From Notospermus geniculatus (taxonomy: Eukaryota; Nemertea; Pilidiophora; Heteronemertea; Lineidae): a DNA stretch of 64,000 bases. Shown in pieces: positions 24,642 through 38,300 of the stretch; positions within the stretch are counted from its first letter, which is position 1; each line of letters starts with the position of its first letter. The stretch covers positions 64,248-128,247 of the forward strand of contig NMRB01000654.1 in the NCBI GenBank assembly GCA_002633025.1, in the 5' to 3' direction. A model generated the notes under the pieces. The model saw only the letters and a list, made by a program, of their open reading frames with translations, was not told where the DNA came from and ran no database searches. The translations under genes were made by a program, and so were the position numbers.

Positions 24642-26484
24642 GAGGGCTATAGTGTTGTGGGTGGCTTGTGGCCACCTGCGGGAGGTTACGTTGCAATGGG
24701 CAAAAGGTGATGTGTTACGAAATCATCATGCCAGGCTGTTATATTCGACACGAACCAACCAACCGCGCTGACCTATGGGGCTAGGGCTATGGGGGGCCAG
24801 AGAACTGAGGACTTGGAACTTGTCACAAAACGGGTGACGGCCCGGGCTAGGCCTACTGGGCACGGGAGGGGAATGGACGCCCCTCTCCTCCTTTAAAGAA
24901 TTATTGAAACTGATCATGAAACTTCGAAAAATCGCACGTAGATTTTCAACGAAGAGGCATCCAGCGCTCTTCGTTCCCCAAATCTTGGGCTCCACACCCA
25001 GCTATCTACCACCACTCTATTGAGTGCTGACTGTGCCTACATGCAGTCAAACATTAGAGCCGTGGACTATACCCTGGCGTACATGAAAAACATCATCTGC
25101 ATGATATAAGACAAATTGCCTACACAGGACGACACATGTATTGAAATACATTGTATAACTCCATTATTCATCGTGCTACCAATGGGCGTGGTACGCTGTA
25201 TTTCATTTATTCAGCCGCCATTTATCACGCCCCAGACGATCATGACAGCTGAACGGCGATTGGTGAATTCGTATCACGTGACAATATCATCTGATTCATA
25301 ATCAATAAGTTTCTTGCCTAATGTTGATTTCATTCTATTAGTGCACGCTGCGACAATATTCGATGTGGGCAATATTATTTGTTGTCGGCTATCCTCCAGA
25401 GAGATGTTGGACCTATTATTATACGTAAGCGTGGTAATCATGGTAATACACATCTACAATGTATTTGACTAAAGTGGCCTAGAAATCGACTTCAGATTTT
25501 TTCGTGATCGACGTACCGTCGGTTTTTTGTGACGAAATGCGGCAAAGTACAAATGCGTACGGAGCTACAGTAGTGGCATCTTTCGTCTGTATTACGAACT
25601 GCTCTGGAGGAAAACGAAAGCTACGCCTTACCTGCAATACTTACGGAAAAGACCGAAAATGTTCTTCCTCTCCATATCTCGCATGTCAAAAAAGGAGTGG
25701 TCCTATAAGGGCCGCTTGGGATCGGGTAAAAACCGAACTTGAAATTCGCGAACATGAGGGCGGGATACCGAGGGATGGTAAAAAAACAAAACCAGCATTG
25801 TTGGGAACATGAAATGATGCAAATAACGACTTCAACTGAACATCAGGTGCGGATCCAAGGGAGCGCGGGGGCACACGCCCACCTTTTGGCCAACAAATCT
25901 GTAAAATCGACCTTGGAGGAATTTTTTGTCAGTATAATTCCTCCAAGAATCGACCGTGAAATTCTTGAATTTGGAGCAATCTTTGAAATTCACCACAGAT
26001 TTCAATGTTTAGTAGCACAGGGCGCCCCCCCCTCTTTTCCCAAATCCTGGGTCAGCCCGTGGATTTCACCAGAAACACTGGTTTTCTCCTACATTAAAAC
26101 GATAATGCCAAGATATTTGATAGGCCGCCACAATGCAAGTACTTGGTAGTTGATTATTTTAACATGGGAGCATTTCACTGCCACAACAACCCATTCAAAG
26201 TAAGAAAGGAGGTCATACAAAGAATTAGTAAATGAAAACAAGAATTCAGTTTATGTAATATAATATCATTTACTTCTCGTTCAGTGACACAAACGGAGAT
26301 CAAATAATTTACACTGAAACACTACCATATCACCAAAGAAATCTACTAAGATGTTTCGATGTCGAAACTTAATCACAATATTGCAAGAAAAAGATTTTTT
26401 TATTTTCTATACCACCAGCCACCATACTCTGAGCCTATTCTTGAACACCAATGAGGAGTTTCATTCCATAACCCTGACACCAAA
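24642..26484. other. Intergenic stretch, no gene supported
   Basis: A 136-codon plus-strand frame at 25739-26149 has no recognisable domain and looks like repeat-derived sequence. Nothing else seen. Confidence 0.4.
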
Positions 26485-26715
26485 AGTTAACACTGAAAGT
26501 TAACACTGTCAACATCCACAAGTTAACAGTGTTATCTGAGGTTAACAATGTCATCATCAAAAGTTAACCTTCATCTTAGCAACACTATCAACATCAAAGT
26601 ACACTGATGAACTTGATGTCAGAATCCAAGGTTATCAGTGTTATCTTTAATGTTAATAATGTTATCATGGTTAATACCATAAAGTTAACCATGTTTAATG
26701 AAAGGTTAACAATGG
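26485..26715. repeat. Degenerate AGTTAACA-word repeat
   Basis: The word AAGTTAACA(C/G)TG and close variants (GGTTAACAATG, GGTTATCAGTG, TGTTAATAATG) occur about ten times at spacings of roughly 15-40 bases. GTTAAC is itself palindromic. This looks like a decayed short tandem array. Confidence 0.6.
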
Positions 26716-28397
26716 AATTGAACAATGCTGGACAATGTCTGAAGTTTTGTGAACAAATTGTGTGGTGTTTCCATGGTTTTGAAATAAAGTTCTCAGCGTG
26801 GGTTCAGGTTAGAAAGAGTGGAATAAGCAGAGGAAAGGAAGCGAATTAACACAATGAAACAATACCACCATCTAGATCTTATAAGGGTGAAACACACAAC
26901 AGTGTATCAGTAACAGTTCAATCACAACTGTTTTAAATACTAGTACACCAAGCATTTCACTATTTTGAAAGAGATTTTCAAGCAACCAAAACAAAGGACA
27001 CCAATATCCCCATATCCTCACCACTTTTGCTGATTATAAGAAGTGAGGTACCATGAAATGCCATGAAAATGATGCCAATGATAAACATCATCAGTGTGCA
27101 GTATGAGTTTCTATCAAGTAAGGCATTCAACTTGCAAGTTGAAATGAGAAACAGTCAAAAAACCTTCTGTAAAAGGCTTCAGTTGATTAGCCCACATGAA
27201 AGGCACTTCAACACCTATACCATACAGCGGTTCACTTGTTTTGCCAAGTCTTATAAGGCCTCTTAGTCCTCAATAAACAGTTTAGTAAGCCCGTGACAAG
27301 TAAAGGTCGTGAAGGTCAGGTAATGTTCAAATAATACAATTTACACATTTACAGAAGAAACTTAACAAATTTACATCTTACATTAAATTATCAGCTTTTT
27401 ACAACCAAATTTGATGAAGTTTTGACACTAGTACAGTTACTTTCCCATGTCTTGTCATCTTGAGGTCATCCTGTTCTTCATCCCCATCCCCTCACCTCCT
27501 CACGCTAATGTCACCGTGCGGTGTGAAGAGCGTGAGCATGAAGCACAGAAGGACTTCCACCAGGCTTTGTATTCACCAATGTTATGGGGACATCAAAATT
27601 TGAGAGAGTCTTTTTGACACACCCTGTACAAAAGCTCCAGATCAACCTTTCCACCATTTATGCAAGATCCCTGGTTTTAGAAATACCTGTAATTACTACC
27701 ATCAACTTACGGTACTGGTGTGCATATTCCAGATATACTGCACTTACATTGAAATATACCCTTCAGTGCTGCATTGTCTACAGTGCATTGACTCATATTT
27801 GTGGGGATTTTGAATTTGCGGTGAAGATAATTAAAAGTACAGGTACATTGTATAGAATCTATATTACATCTAACTCAAATCATGCTTATACACATTGGTC
27901 ATAAATTCTTACCGCAGATGCAGAAAATCCTTCAAAATTTCAGTGTACGATAATTCCCTCCCCATCTCAAAGTGACCAACTTACATCGAGTTGCATCGCC
28001 AAAGAAGCTTAATAATTTTCTGCACATCAACAAAACTTCGTCTTTTCTTACAACTCCCTTGTCATATTACTCTGCAAGTTTGGCTTCACTGATCCTACGC
28101 TGCACCAAAACGAAACAAATAAATCAGTACTTCAACATGGTTGAAGCTGAAAACCTATCCATATTCCCCATCAAGTTAATCCAAATAACTCATTATTCTA
28201 CAGACAGGAGGTATATTCATTATGAGGAGCGAGTTGAGAATCCCCTACACCTCCACCGGCATTACGGGCCTAGCAAAGTAGACTAGGGTAGAAGCCATCA
28301 CGACTAAATGACAGCAGTTATAGGGATGATACACTCCATGAGCAGGTGTTCTCATCTAGACTCACGTCTTGATATTCGTTGCAACAGTAGCACATTC
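26716..28397. other. Region downstream of Sec16, nothing supported
   Basis: No open frame with recognisable content. It could contain further 3' UTR sequence if a more distal poly(A) site than the one at 28398 is used. Confidence 0.4.
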
Positions 28398-28407
28398 TTT
28401 ATTTATT
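28398..28407 (-). terminator. Candidate poly(A) signal of Sec16
   Basis: On the minus strand this reads AATAAATAAA, two overlapping AATAAA hexamers, about 800 bases downstream of the Sec16 stop at 29202. It is followed on that strand by GU-containing sequence (ATGTGCTACTGTTG). It is the first AATAAA I find after the stop, so it is the best guess for the main 3' end. Transcript data are not available to confirm it. Confidence 0.5.
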
Positions 28408-28702
28408 TGAGGACATATTGTGGCACTGGTGCCAATATGAAGTCAAGTCACCGCAACTGGGATACATTCAAGAATCCCCAGGTCATTCTTTTTAAATACT
28501 AATACTGTTCCAATTGCAAATGCTGACATTTCAATGTGTCAATCTTCTCTTTCCAAAAAAAAAACAAATCCCAACCCAAATTATATCTCACAAGTCTGAC
28601 TTGTGCAACACATAAGGAATAAGGAATGTTACCGGTAAACATAAGCCGTATACATGAGATGACACCCAAATGACACACAATATGCACAACAAGTAAAGTT
28701 AT

Positions 28703-28818
28703 GGGGCTTGTTTCATAAAGTGACTTTTAGCTAATGGTACCGGTACCATTAACGTCAATGCATTTTTCATTTGGTAAAAGGTACCATTAGGTTCAAGTCA
28801 TTTTATGAAACTGGCCCC
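28703..28818. repeat. Hairpin element in the probable Sec16 3' UTR
   Basis: GGGGCTTGTTTCATAAAGTG pairs with GTCATTTTATGAAACTGGCCCC at the other end, and inner words GGTACC also pair. If the poly(A) signal at 28398 is used, this roughly 115-base foldback lies within the mature Sec16 mRNA and could form a long double-stranded stem. Confidence 0.7.
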
Positions 28819-29201
28819 AGAGCGTCTCATGTCAATTTCATGTGGATTGAACTTTCAAAGCAGAGAATAGGGTATGATGGCACAGTAATGACATTGGTTG
28901 GGGATCAGGGATCAGGGTTGAAGTCCCTTCACAGAACAGACCACAACGTGTTCATCACTGCAGCCTATACAACATCACTTACACATGCAATGCTCTCAGC
29001 ACCTTCTGACGAAATCAACTAATTCCATACAATTCAAAAGAGCCTGCCCTGGAACATTTCACTGGCCTAATCTCACACCCAAGTGTTTACCAGTATCAGG
29101 ATTACATGGTGAACGTATGGTGGAAAGGACTCTGGGTACGAGACTGCACCAGAGCAGTATTCTAGGCCAGGCTCAAATCAACAATCCTAAAAGAACTAAG
29201 A

Positions 29202-29390
29202 TCATTGTTTAGGATAAGCCCGTCGCTGTCGATAACTGGGACCTCTCCCTGGGCCGGAACTGTAGGCTGCCGGTTGCGGTTGGGTAAACTGTGCTGGGTT
29301 GAACATGGTCGGCACTCCGACTCCTCCAGAAGCAGGTGGTGGGCCTATATCAGATGCGGAGGCCGAGACTCTGGGCTGACTCTGCTGCGG
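29202..29390 (-). CDS. SEC16A: Sec16 terminal exon
   Basis: Residues 2137-2198. The exon follows the acceptor TTTTCTTCAG in phase 0 and encodes a Pro/Ser-rich stretch. Next comes [12 protein letters not shown], the counterpart of the FYNPAQ motif near the vertebrate C-terminus, and then the basic ending [12 protein letters not shown] and TGA. Vertebrate Sec16A also ends with an Arg-Arg-Tyr-Pro type tail, so I am confident that this is the authentic C-terminus. Confidence 0.93.
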   Translation of the reverse strand, partial: PQQSQPRVSASASDIGPPPASGGVGVPTMFNPAQFTQPQPAAYSSGPGRGPSYRQRRAYPKQ

Positions 29391-32300
29391 CTGAAGAAAA
29401 AGAAACTATTGGTTAAGAAATTTCACTGGGAATTGGATAAGATGATTTTGAAGAATCTTTTTCCATGGAACAAATATTGGTGATCGTAACATAAAGATAA
29501 ATCAGGAGAGAAAATAGATATATTCACAAGAAGGTTGTCTGAGAAGCTGGCAAATACAACGAGGATACTCTGCTGTTTTTTACCAGACATGCCCACCGTC
29601 TGGATTCCTAATTAGGACAGCAGCATATAATTCATAGTAAAATGAAATGAATGAGGAACCTGCACAAATTTTTAACCCAAAAGGTTGGTGCTGTTGAGTG
29701 GTGCAACCGAAGATGTCATTAACAGCAAAGCAGTGCAATGACGTCATGTCAAGACGTCCTAGACACTGCAATGACGTCATGTCAAGACGTCCTAGACACT
29801 GCAATGACGTCATGTCAAGACGTCCTAGACACAACAGGGACAAAAGGTCAAACAAGGTACCACCACTCACAGCCCCTCCCATCCTCACACCCAGGGTCTC
29901 CACAACTGCTCCCCTTCTCGCGCTTGGTTCAGAGCGAGGGTACGATTGTAAATGACATGAGATTCTCAGGATGAGCACCTCCCAGAAATGGTAGTTCTGC
30001 AGATTTCTCATTCCACACAGGGCGGAACTCCATCTAAAGGAAAGTCCAAGCTATCTGTACATGTTATCGCCACGTCATTATGGATGACGTCATGGCGTGA
30101 ACTTCTCTGTGACGTCAAAGTCCTTGACGTCCTAGGACTGCCAACTGGTGGTGGCCTCTAACGGCAGTAAAGTCTCCCATTAAACCCACAACCTCAGACG
30201 TGCCGGGCACAGTCAACCTGACAGCCCAGGATGGTGATTGTATCATTTGTTAACCATTTCAGTGCCAAGGCATATTTTTGTTGAAAATGAAAATATCTGC
30301 TTGTAAGGCACCCATAACCTGTCAGATGGGTTGCACTGGAAAGTTTAAAGTGAGTGCTTTCCACGAATACCCATGTGACAGGGTTTCTGTATGATTTAAT
30401 GAAATTGCTCCTGGCAGGGAAAAAGTTAAGGCAATGATTGACAGTTGATAGTTCTATAATGCACAGTGATTGAGACACAGCTATCAGTGGCCTAGGCACA
30501 CACCTATCAATGGTTCAGACACAGCTATCAGTGGCCTAGGAACACACCTATCAATGGTTCAGACACAACTACCAGTGGCCTAGGCACACCTATAAAGAGT
30601 TTAGATACACTACCAGTGCCCTAGACACACCTATCAATAGTTTAGACGTAACGACTTGAGCAATATTAGTAGGTAATGTTTCAGGAATGTTAAAGGTGAC
30701 AGGCAGGGGTATCTTCTTTGTTTTTCATCCATATCAGCTTGATCCCCATAAAAATTGTTATTTTTCAAAAATTATGTTAAAGAAAGAGTGAGTTATGTCA
30801 AAAGATAACGAACAGTATGCACCGACACCACCACCTCTTGCAGACACACAGTGCCACCTATGGGTCAGTCGGTGAATGATACATATCTTCATCACAATCG
30901 GTCACATTACCTGTGTGATTGTTTGCACCTCCTGGGCAAGAGAGCTTGCTGAACTTGAACGCGACAGCTGAAAAACGTGGAAACATATGCAGACAGACCA
31001 ACCTACAAACCAAACATGCACAACTAGCAAACGGGGCAAGAAGCGACGCACAATGCTAACGTCAACTTAGAGGGAACCCACCTCAAATGCCAAGTGTTAT
31101 TTTATCATATCTACTCTTTTCAGAAAAATAAATGGTTACGACTATGGTGTCCAACTAGCATGCACAGGGACAAAGCATTTAGAGTACTTTGTTGGGCAAA
31201 AACAGGTTAATTTGTGTTATATTAGTCAAAGCCACAAGTTCAAATCAAACCACTGACAAAAAGAGTAATTCACCAATTTAATCCCTTCTTGTATTACAAT
31301 AGGAGGCCTGTCAGGGGAAAAAGGGTAAATAAACCACAGGGTGCTGAAGTTTCCAAAAGGCCTCAAAAGTCACAAAAACATGAAAACTGTGCAACATTCA
31401 GTCGTATTTTTCAGGCAAGCAACGGTGAGTAGGATCTAGGCCTCTTTTGCAGTCACACAATAGCATTGTAGTTGTGCTGCATCCAGGAGTATTTTTCAGG
31501 AACTTTAGCAACAGTGGGATTAGGCCTTCTTTGCAGTCATACAATATTCTAAAAGAACAATTCGTTTCAATAAAGGACAGGACAGAAATAAAAAATTTCA
31601 GAATCCAGAACGTAGAATTGCAGGACAATCACCGGTTAGGCTCTACAATGAGGTTGCATAGTCTTTAAACCAGAAAAGTTGCTAAGGGGAAAAGGATCTT
31701 TGGATGGTGCGACAGGAGCTTATTAAGTGTAACATTTGACGACATTGCCTGGTTTCTCAAATTCAAGCTCATATTGGGGGGGGGGGGGGAGTTAGGGGTT
31801 GGTGGAGAAGGTCCTGTGCAGATGGGTTGACAGCAATGACCTCACTAAGCCCACCACCACAGGCAGGCTGAACTAACATGCACGAGACGAAACAAAAGTA
31901 AACACTAAAGTTTGACCGATTCATCATTCTGAATTGATGTGAATTTTTGATGCAGCGCCTCACGGTGTTGGTTCATTGAACTATTTCACTGTGTCAGACT
32001 CACCAAGTTTACAACAACAGCGCCTCACTGAGTTGGTTCACGTCATTCATCCTGATTTATCAGTCTTATACCTTGGTTATTTCATTAGATGCTTTCTACT
32101 ATGTTCATCAAAATGTCCAACAACTGGTGTGAGCTGTGATCGAGAACATCGTGCACTCCAAGATCAGAAATGAAGACTTTCTGATGGATACTGCTCGTTT
32201 TTAGTGCATGAAGTATCTTCCAACAGTAATGTTACCCGAAGCACAACTCACAGAGGAACAATCTGGAAGCACGCATCCTAGTCTCAAAACCTGGTGTTCC

Positions 32301-35300
32301 AGACATTCCCTCAGTCATATCTTTTCAACAGGGAGGCAAGCAAGCCGAGTGAAATGATCTGAATCTCAGGATTAGTCGCATTATATTAGGTATTTAAGCA
32401 CCTAGCGAAATCTTACGCAGGCATCTAAAGAAATAACCAACACCTAAACCTCGGCAGATATTCTTGAATAAATCACCAACATTACGCAACTAAAACAGAA
32501 TGCACTTCGTTTCAAAGACCAAGCTTATACACGTACCCAAATCACAGCACAAAAGTGAATGGTACAATTCTTTTCAATTCCTTTCCAAGGTTTTGAGAAG
32601 ACTTCAACACCAGATACTGTCTGCTGCAACCTGACGGCAGATAAGTTGAGGTTGATAAAGTCAGTGAACCTAGATTTATCCAAGAATACCATCAAAGCAC
32701 TAACCCCAGACACCGCTGTACCCTACACGGCGGTATGCATACCTCTGTTGGTTGTGGTGGCATCAAGTTGTTGGCTGTGGGTGGTAGGGGTTGCTGATCA
32801 ATGGGCGTGGTAGGCTCCGATGTGGGGTTGGCTATCTGCGGCTGGGGCGCTTGGTCTCCTGCCTCTCCTCCTTCAGTAGGCACTGAATATGGTACAAAAT
32901 ATGTTACAACCAGATATTCACCGGGTTAATTATTCAAAGTCGAAACAACATTTTGGTTTCTTCCGGGTCTAAATGTTGGCTTTGTCTTTGCTTAACTTCA
33001 TCTTTCCATTGGCTCCTTCTCCGGCAAGACTTTCAACCAACCATGGGCCGTATTTTAGAACATTCCCTAACATTAAGGTCCACCTTAAATCTATTGTTCT
33101 CGATGGTTTTACAATAGACTTAAGGTCAACCTTAACGTTAAGGAACGTTCTAAAATACGACCCCAAGTCTTTTTACAACTCTAGTGATCTGGGGCTTCAA
33201 TTCACAGTCAACAAGGGACAGGGTTAATGCTGGCTTTCCATTCACGCGATGTTCGCACGGCAGATGCTTGAAAGCATTGTTTGTTTCCGTGGCGTTGGTC
33301 ACGGTGCAGAAACAAACAATGCTTTTGAGCTTCTGCTGCGTGAAAATCACGTGAATGGAGATAGGCTGGCTCTCCACGTGAGAGATTTTTCGTGCAAGTT
33401 GGTCCTCTATGAACAACTCAGTGACATAAAACTTGAGGCAGTCGTTTGTATCGTTGGTCTTAGCCAAGGTCGGAAGGAAACCAACAACGGAGAACAGCCA
33501 ACATGCACAAAAAAACGTCACATGGAGAAGGAAATTAAGGCCCGTATTTTAGAATGCTCCTCAACGTATACGAGTTCCTCAAGGCTATTGTTCTCAACAG
33601 GAGAACAATAGCCTTGAGGAACTCCTTTACGTTGAGGAGCATTCTAAAATACGGGCCTAAGTTGCTTCACCTGAGTAACAAAATGGTTACAATGTTATTG
33701 TTATACTTCAGATACACTTTGTCATCACGCAGTGCCAATGAACTCAAAATAATCATTGATTTATAATTAGAAATGCAAAATGCTGAAGAAATTCGAGAAA
33801 TTCTAGCTACTGGTATCAGCTTCGTACAAGATGAATCATGCAAGGATGTCAGGATGCTCAAGATTCTTAATGCGAGTATCAACCAAAATTGAACTGGGTC
33901 AAATACGATAATTTATACCTGTATACAAAATTACATTGAAAGAGAACCAAATGAGGGTGCAACAAAAATAGTGAAGCCTAGCGAAACCGTGAGGCCAGAG
34001 TGTTGTCATGGAAACAGGACTTCAACCTGCATATTTTTCTCATACATGTGTGGTATCCTACCTGCAGTTGGGATGAAGATATTGGCGGGCATTGCTGTAC
34101 TAGATGCACTAGGCATCACATTGAAGAGGCTGGATGGTACTGCAGGAGCAGCAGAGGTTTTAGAAGAGTTCAATACGTCCACATACTGGCCCCGAGCTCC
34201 TAAAAAACCAAAAACAGAGACCAGTATTTAGTGAAATTTTGGTAAAAAATTTCTGAGTTTTTTAAACTTTTATTGATGAACAATGACGTATGTACAATGA
34301 CTGATATGGAAGAGATGGAACAGTGCTTCTTTGAAAAGAAGTGTTAGTAGTGACGTTTAAATGAGACGATATGACACATGCTAGAAGTATTTCTTTATTA
34401 CTGTTTTTTTTCACAACAAACAGACGTGAACATGCAATGTCTTCATTCACATGGCGGAAACACTTTGTCTAATGACATGGTGTTCACACTGCATGCAAAT
34501 AGTATTTCTTCATTGCAGAGCAAGTATTTTCAAAATGAGATGGTGTGAACATATGCAAGGCGGTTGTCGAGACATGACATGAACATGCAAGAAACACACG
34601 TGTGGTGGTGTGGTCCAAATACGACTATGTGAACAAGGATTCATCACATGATGTACAGTCATAGATTTCTTATTTTAAGAGTGATGAGTTATAGTATTAT
34701 GAAATGCGACAAAATCTCTCTTCAGAAGTAATGAACAAGTAGATGAGAAGGACCAGAGGATACAAAGAATTAAGTGAACAAAATTCTGTTGAAATCAACA
34801 AGGGATGTAAAATTCTCACTAAGGCAAGGAAGATGGAGCATATGGCAAGTTTTAGTTGTGAGGTAGGCACAGCAGAAAAGTCTCCCCATGCTGAAGGCAT
34901 CGTAGCCAACTTGGCTAGGGGTAATGGGATGCCCACCTTTGGGTATGAAGAAGCTACCGGTATGTACAGGCCAAGGATGTTAGTGGAATGCTAATAGTTT
35001 TCTCCATGCTCTACTACATGTAGGACTAGGACTTTGTTTCATTTTTCATGGCCAGCAAATCTTGGCAGAATGATGAATTTCTTACCTCGTGATTTCAGCC
35101 TGGAGAATCTGTTCCCCATCGGAGGACCACCTCCACTTGGCGCTGGTGCTTGTCCTGGGGCAGGGGCTGAGGCGCCACTCGCTTGAGGTACAGGACCTGC
35201 AATTCAATGTAGATTGCAATAGACTGTATCACTCCAAAAGAGCGCAGCACCTGACGAGACAGCGTCATGACGTCCCACACGTCATTTCTGAACGCATGAC

Positions 35301-38300
35301 GTGACTCGAAAAAAAATCCGGTTGTTTCAGCGATCATGATGTCGTGAAACAATCTGATTTCTTTTTGTCTCGCCTCAAAACATCATGAATGACGTGCGGG
35401 ACGTCTTGGACGCTGTCCCGTCAGGTGCTGCACTCTTTTAGAGGAATATCCTGTATTAGGCCAAGTTTTTAACTTCTGACCTCGCTAATTCTGTCTGGCT
35501 GTCCCATATTAGATATAGGACCGCAGCCAAAACCGATAGGGCACCTCCCCTAACCCACCCTGCTATGCCAAAGAAATTCAAAGTCAATCTTACAACCTTA
35601 GGGAACACCTTACCCTTCAATTCAGAGTCCTTTGGTGGTGGAGCAACTGGCGCAGCATCATCTTCATCACCGTCTTTGTTGATCCAACGTTTGCTGACTG
35701 GATCCCACGTAATCTGAAGGAAGGCCACACAACCATTTTACTGATTTTTCTCAACTGACGTTCACAAAAACCACTAGGAGCTGTCAATCAGTTGACCAAT
35801 AGGTGTCACTACGACACAATTCATGCTCGAATGAGCGCCAATCAAAAGAATTTCCTTTTGTATTGGTCCGTAGAACTTTGCTGCCATCTTTTGGCAAAAA
35901 GCATGGCTAACTTCTCCTATTACAGCGCTGGACTGACCATATACAAGATTTTCATTCAAATATCAGATGTTGTCAGATGTTGGGGAGCGCGGTGGCACAA
36001 TGGTTAGAGCGTTGGACTCGTGATCGGAAGGTTGCGGGTTCAATCCCTGGCTGAGCCACTCCGTATACTCTCAACTGGCCTGAAATGTCCATGTGTGCGC
36101 TGGATTGTAGCTGCCCTTGGTTTCTACAGAAAGGTTTCTGGATTAGGCCGGGTAATAATGTGAAGTGCCTTGACACTTAAATGTAAAAGGCACTATAAGC
36201 CCACACATTATTATTATTATTATTATCTTCTCAACATTCTTTTGTCGTTTTCTCAACGTTATCCCAATCGTTGACATACTCACAGGAGGATTTTTCTCAT
36301 CGGGTAAAATCATCTGATTTTTCCCACGGAAGGAAAATTTGTTGAAAATGCTTCCGAAGATTCCACCACCACTCTTCTGTTGTAGTTTTTGCTTGGTATC
36401 ATTCCCATCAAGGGGTTTCGATGGCGTGGCCGGGGACGGTGTCTTGTCTTCAATACCGGACTGCGCACCTGATCCAGGTGGGAAATCAAATCTTCCCCGG
36501 GTTGGCGATGACGGCTGTGAATTCTGACTGACTGGACTCTAAACAAAAGAATACACGATGCATTAATTGGGTTTCTTTTGTCTTACAACGGAACCACCTG
36601 AGTGATGATGCAAGGCTGACATAATCCATGGAACAACTACAATTTAGAAATGCAATTGATTATTTTGTGTAGATGTATCATTAATTTGAGATAAAATTTT
36701 CATGTCTGGTCAAAACACAACTGTTCCCCTGGAATGAGAACATTTCTGACACAAGTGAACAGAATTCAGAATCCTGAAACCAGATTATTTTGCAAATTTA
36801 AGTGACAAATGTGGATTTTAAAAAGAAATGCTTTGCAAATGCTGTGAGAAATAACCCATCAGCCTACATCCTAACCAGTTGGTCACGAGACGATGAACAG
36901 TAGGCCTACAAACATTGGATTTGTCATACAGGCCTGGTAGTTCGACTTTATTCTGTTATATATTTCCATATTAAAAGCTATAAGTGTGACACTAATAAAT
37001 GGTAACTTATTTGCACCAAGGGAGTTCTACCCTCTACTACTGGTACGCATGAAAGCTGGTCATGTCTGAAGTCTACAGGATTTTACCCCATGCACGATTA
37101 TTATAATACCGGTACTACAACTAATCATCAGGGTGCAGTTGGTTGATCAAGTGTGACCCGCTCCAGCAAAAGCAGATGTTTGTCACAACCCAAGGAAATG
37201 GTTAACGACCTTGCAGCACAACAGCTGAAATGTACATTGACGCGGGTTTACAATAGTAGTGGACAGCAGTGATAACAGTTGGGTAAACTGATGACCAACG
37301 ATGATCACTTGCGACAAGCGTCTGCTTTTGCTGAAGCGGCTCACAAATCTGCATGATCCTGAGGTGATTTCCTGACTTGAGGAAAGAGGGCACTCCCTGT
37401 GCCTCTTTATTGAAAGACAAATCATTCTCATCCACCACATTACAGACAACACTCAACTAAACACTCCAGCTACAAGCAAAACAAAGCTGTGAAAGAGAGA
37501 AAACTTTAGTCAGTGGAAGACAAATCTAGGAGCAGTCTCTGCCGAAGTTGGTGGTATAATATTGAGATTTTATCAGCTCGTCCCCATCTTGAACCACCAA
37601 GTGTTAAAATCACTATGCCTTAAAGGACCACTGTAGTGCCACTTTTTCTCAACAGCCGGCACCACTCTCCAACCCAGGGACTAACTACGTTGTCGGCAAA
37701 CTGACTCGATTTACTACGTACATTTTGTAATGCATTTTTGTAGTTCGTGTTGCTGCCGCTAGGTGGCTCCCTCTACATCGGCAGTCAAATAACACATTAG
37801 AGATCCAATACCGTGCTCCTTTAAGTCTCTGCCTTCTGAAGGGCGAGGGGACTGAGTGGAGTATTGTCAACAACCAGGCTATGAAGGGTATTTTAGATCA
37901 GTGCATGTATACTACCAACATGGGATGACGGCAGAGACTGCTAGTGCTGGTCAAAATGTGGGTAAACCGGGAACCATGAAGCCATCTACAATTGTACCTT
38001 CCATGGATCTTTCAGCAAAAACAGGAACAAATCTATTAGTTTCAGTTTGCTATTATGGATACCTCACAGCAGTATTTTCATAATCTATGCCAGAATGTCT
38101 TGTATATCAGTACCTGATTGAATTTTTTTTCTAATGTTTCATTCCTGTGGTCTAAAAGATGACTACATGGAAGGCAAATTAAGATTGTATGAAAGTGGGC
38201 ACCTGCGGGAAAAAATGAGATCTTCCAGGACTGATGTTGTGTGGGGGACTCGGTTGTCCCATCATGTGGACAGGGCCCGACTGCATTGTGTTGTAGGGTG

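Noticed and set aside
25739-26149. 136-codon plus-strand frame
   Set aside because: No domain and no splice context. The sequence looks like repeat-derived noise.
35990-36062. tRNA gene
   Set aside because: A and B boxes are present, but the sequence does not close a cloverleaf and continues into a SINE body with an ATT tail.
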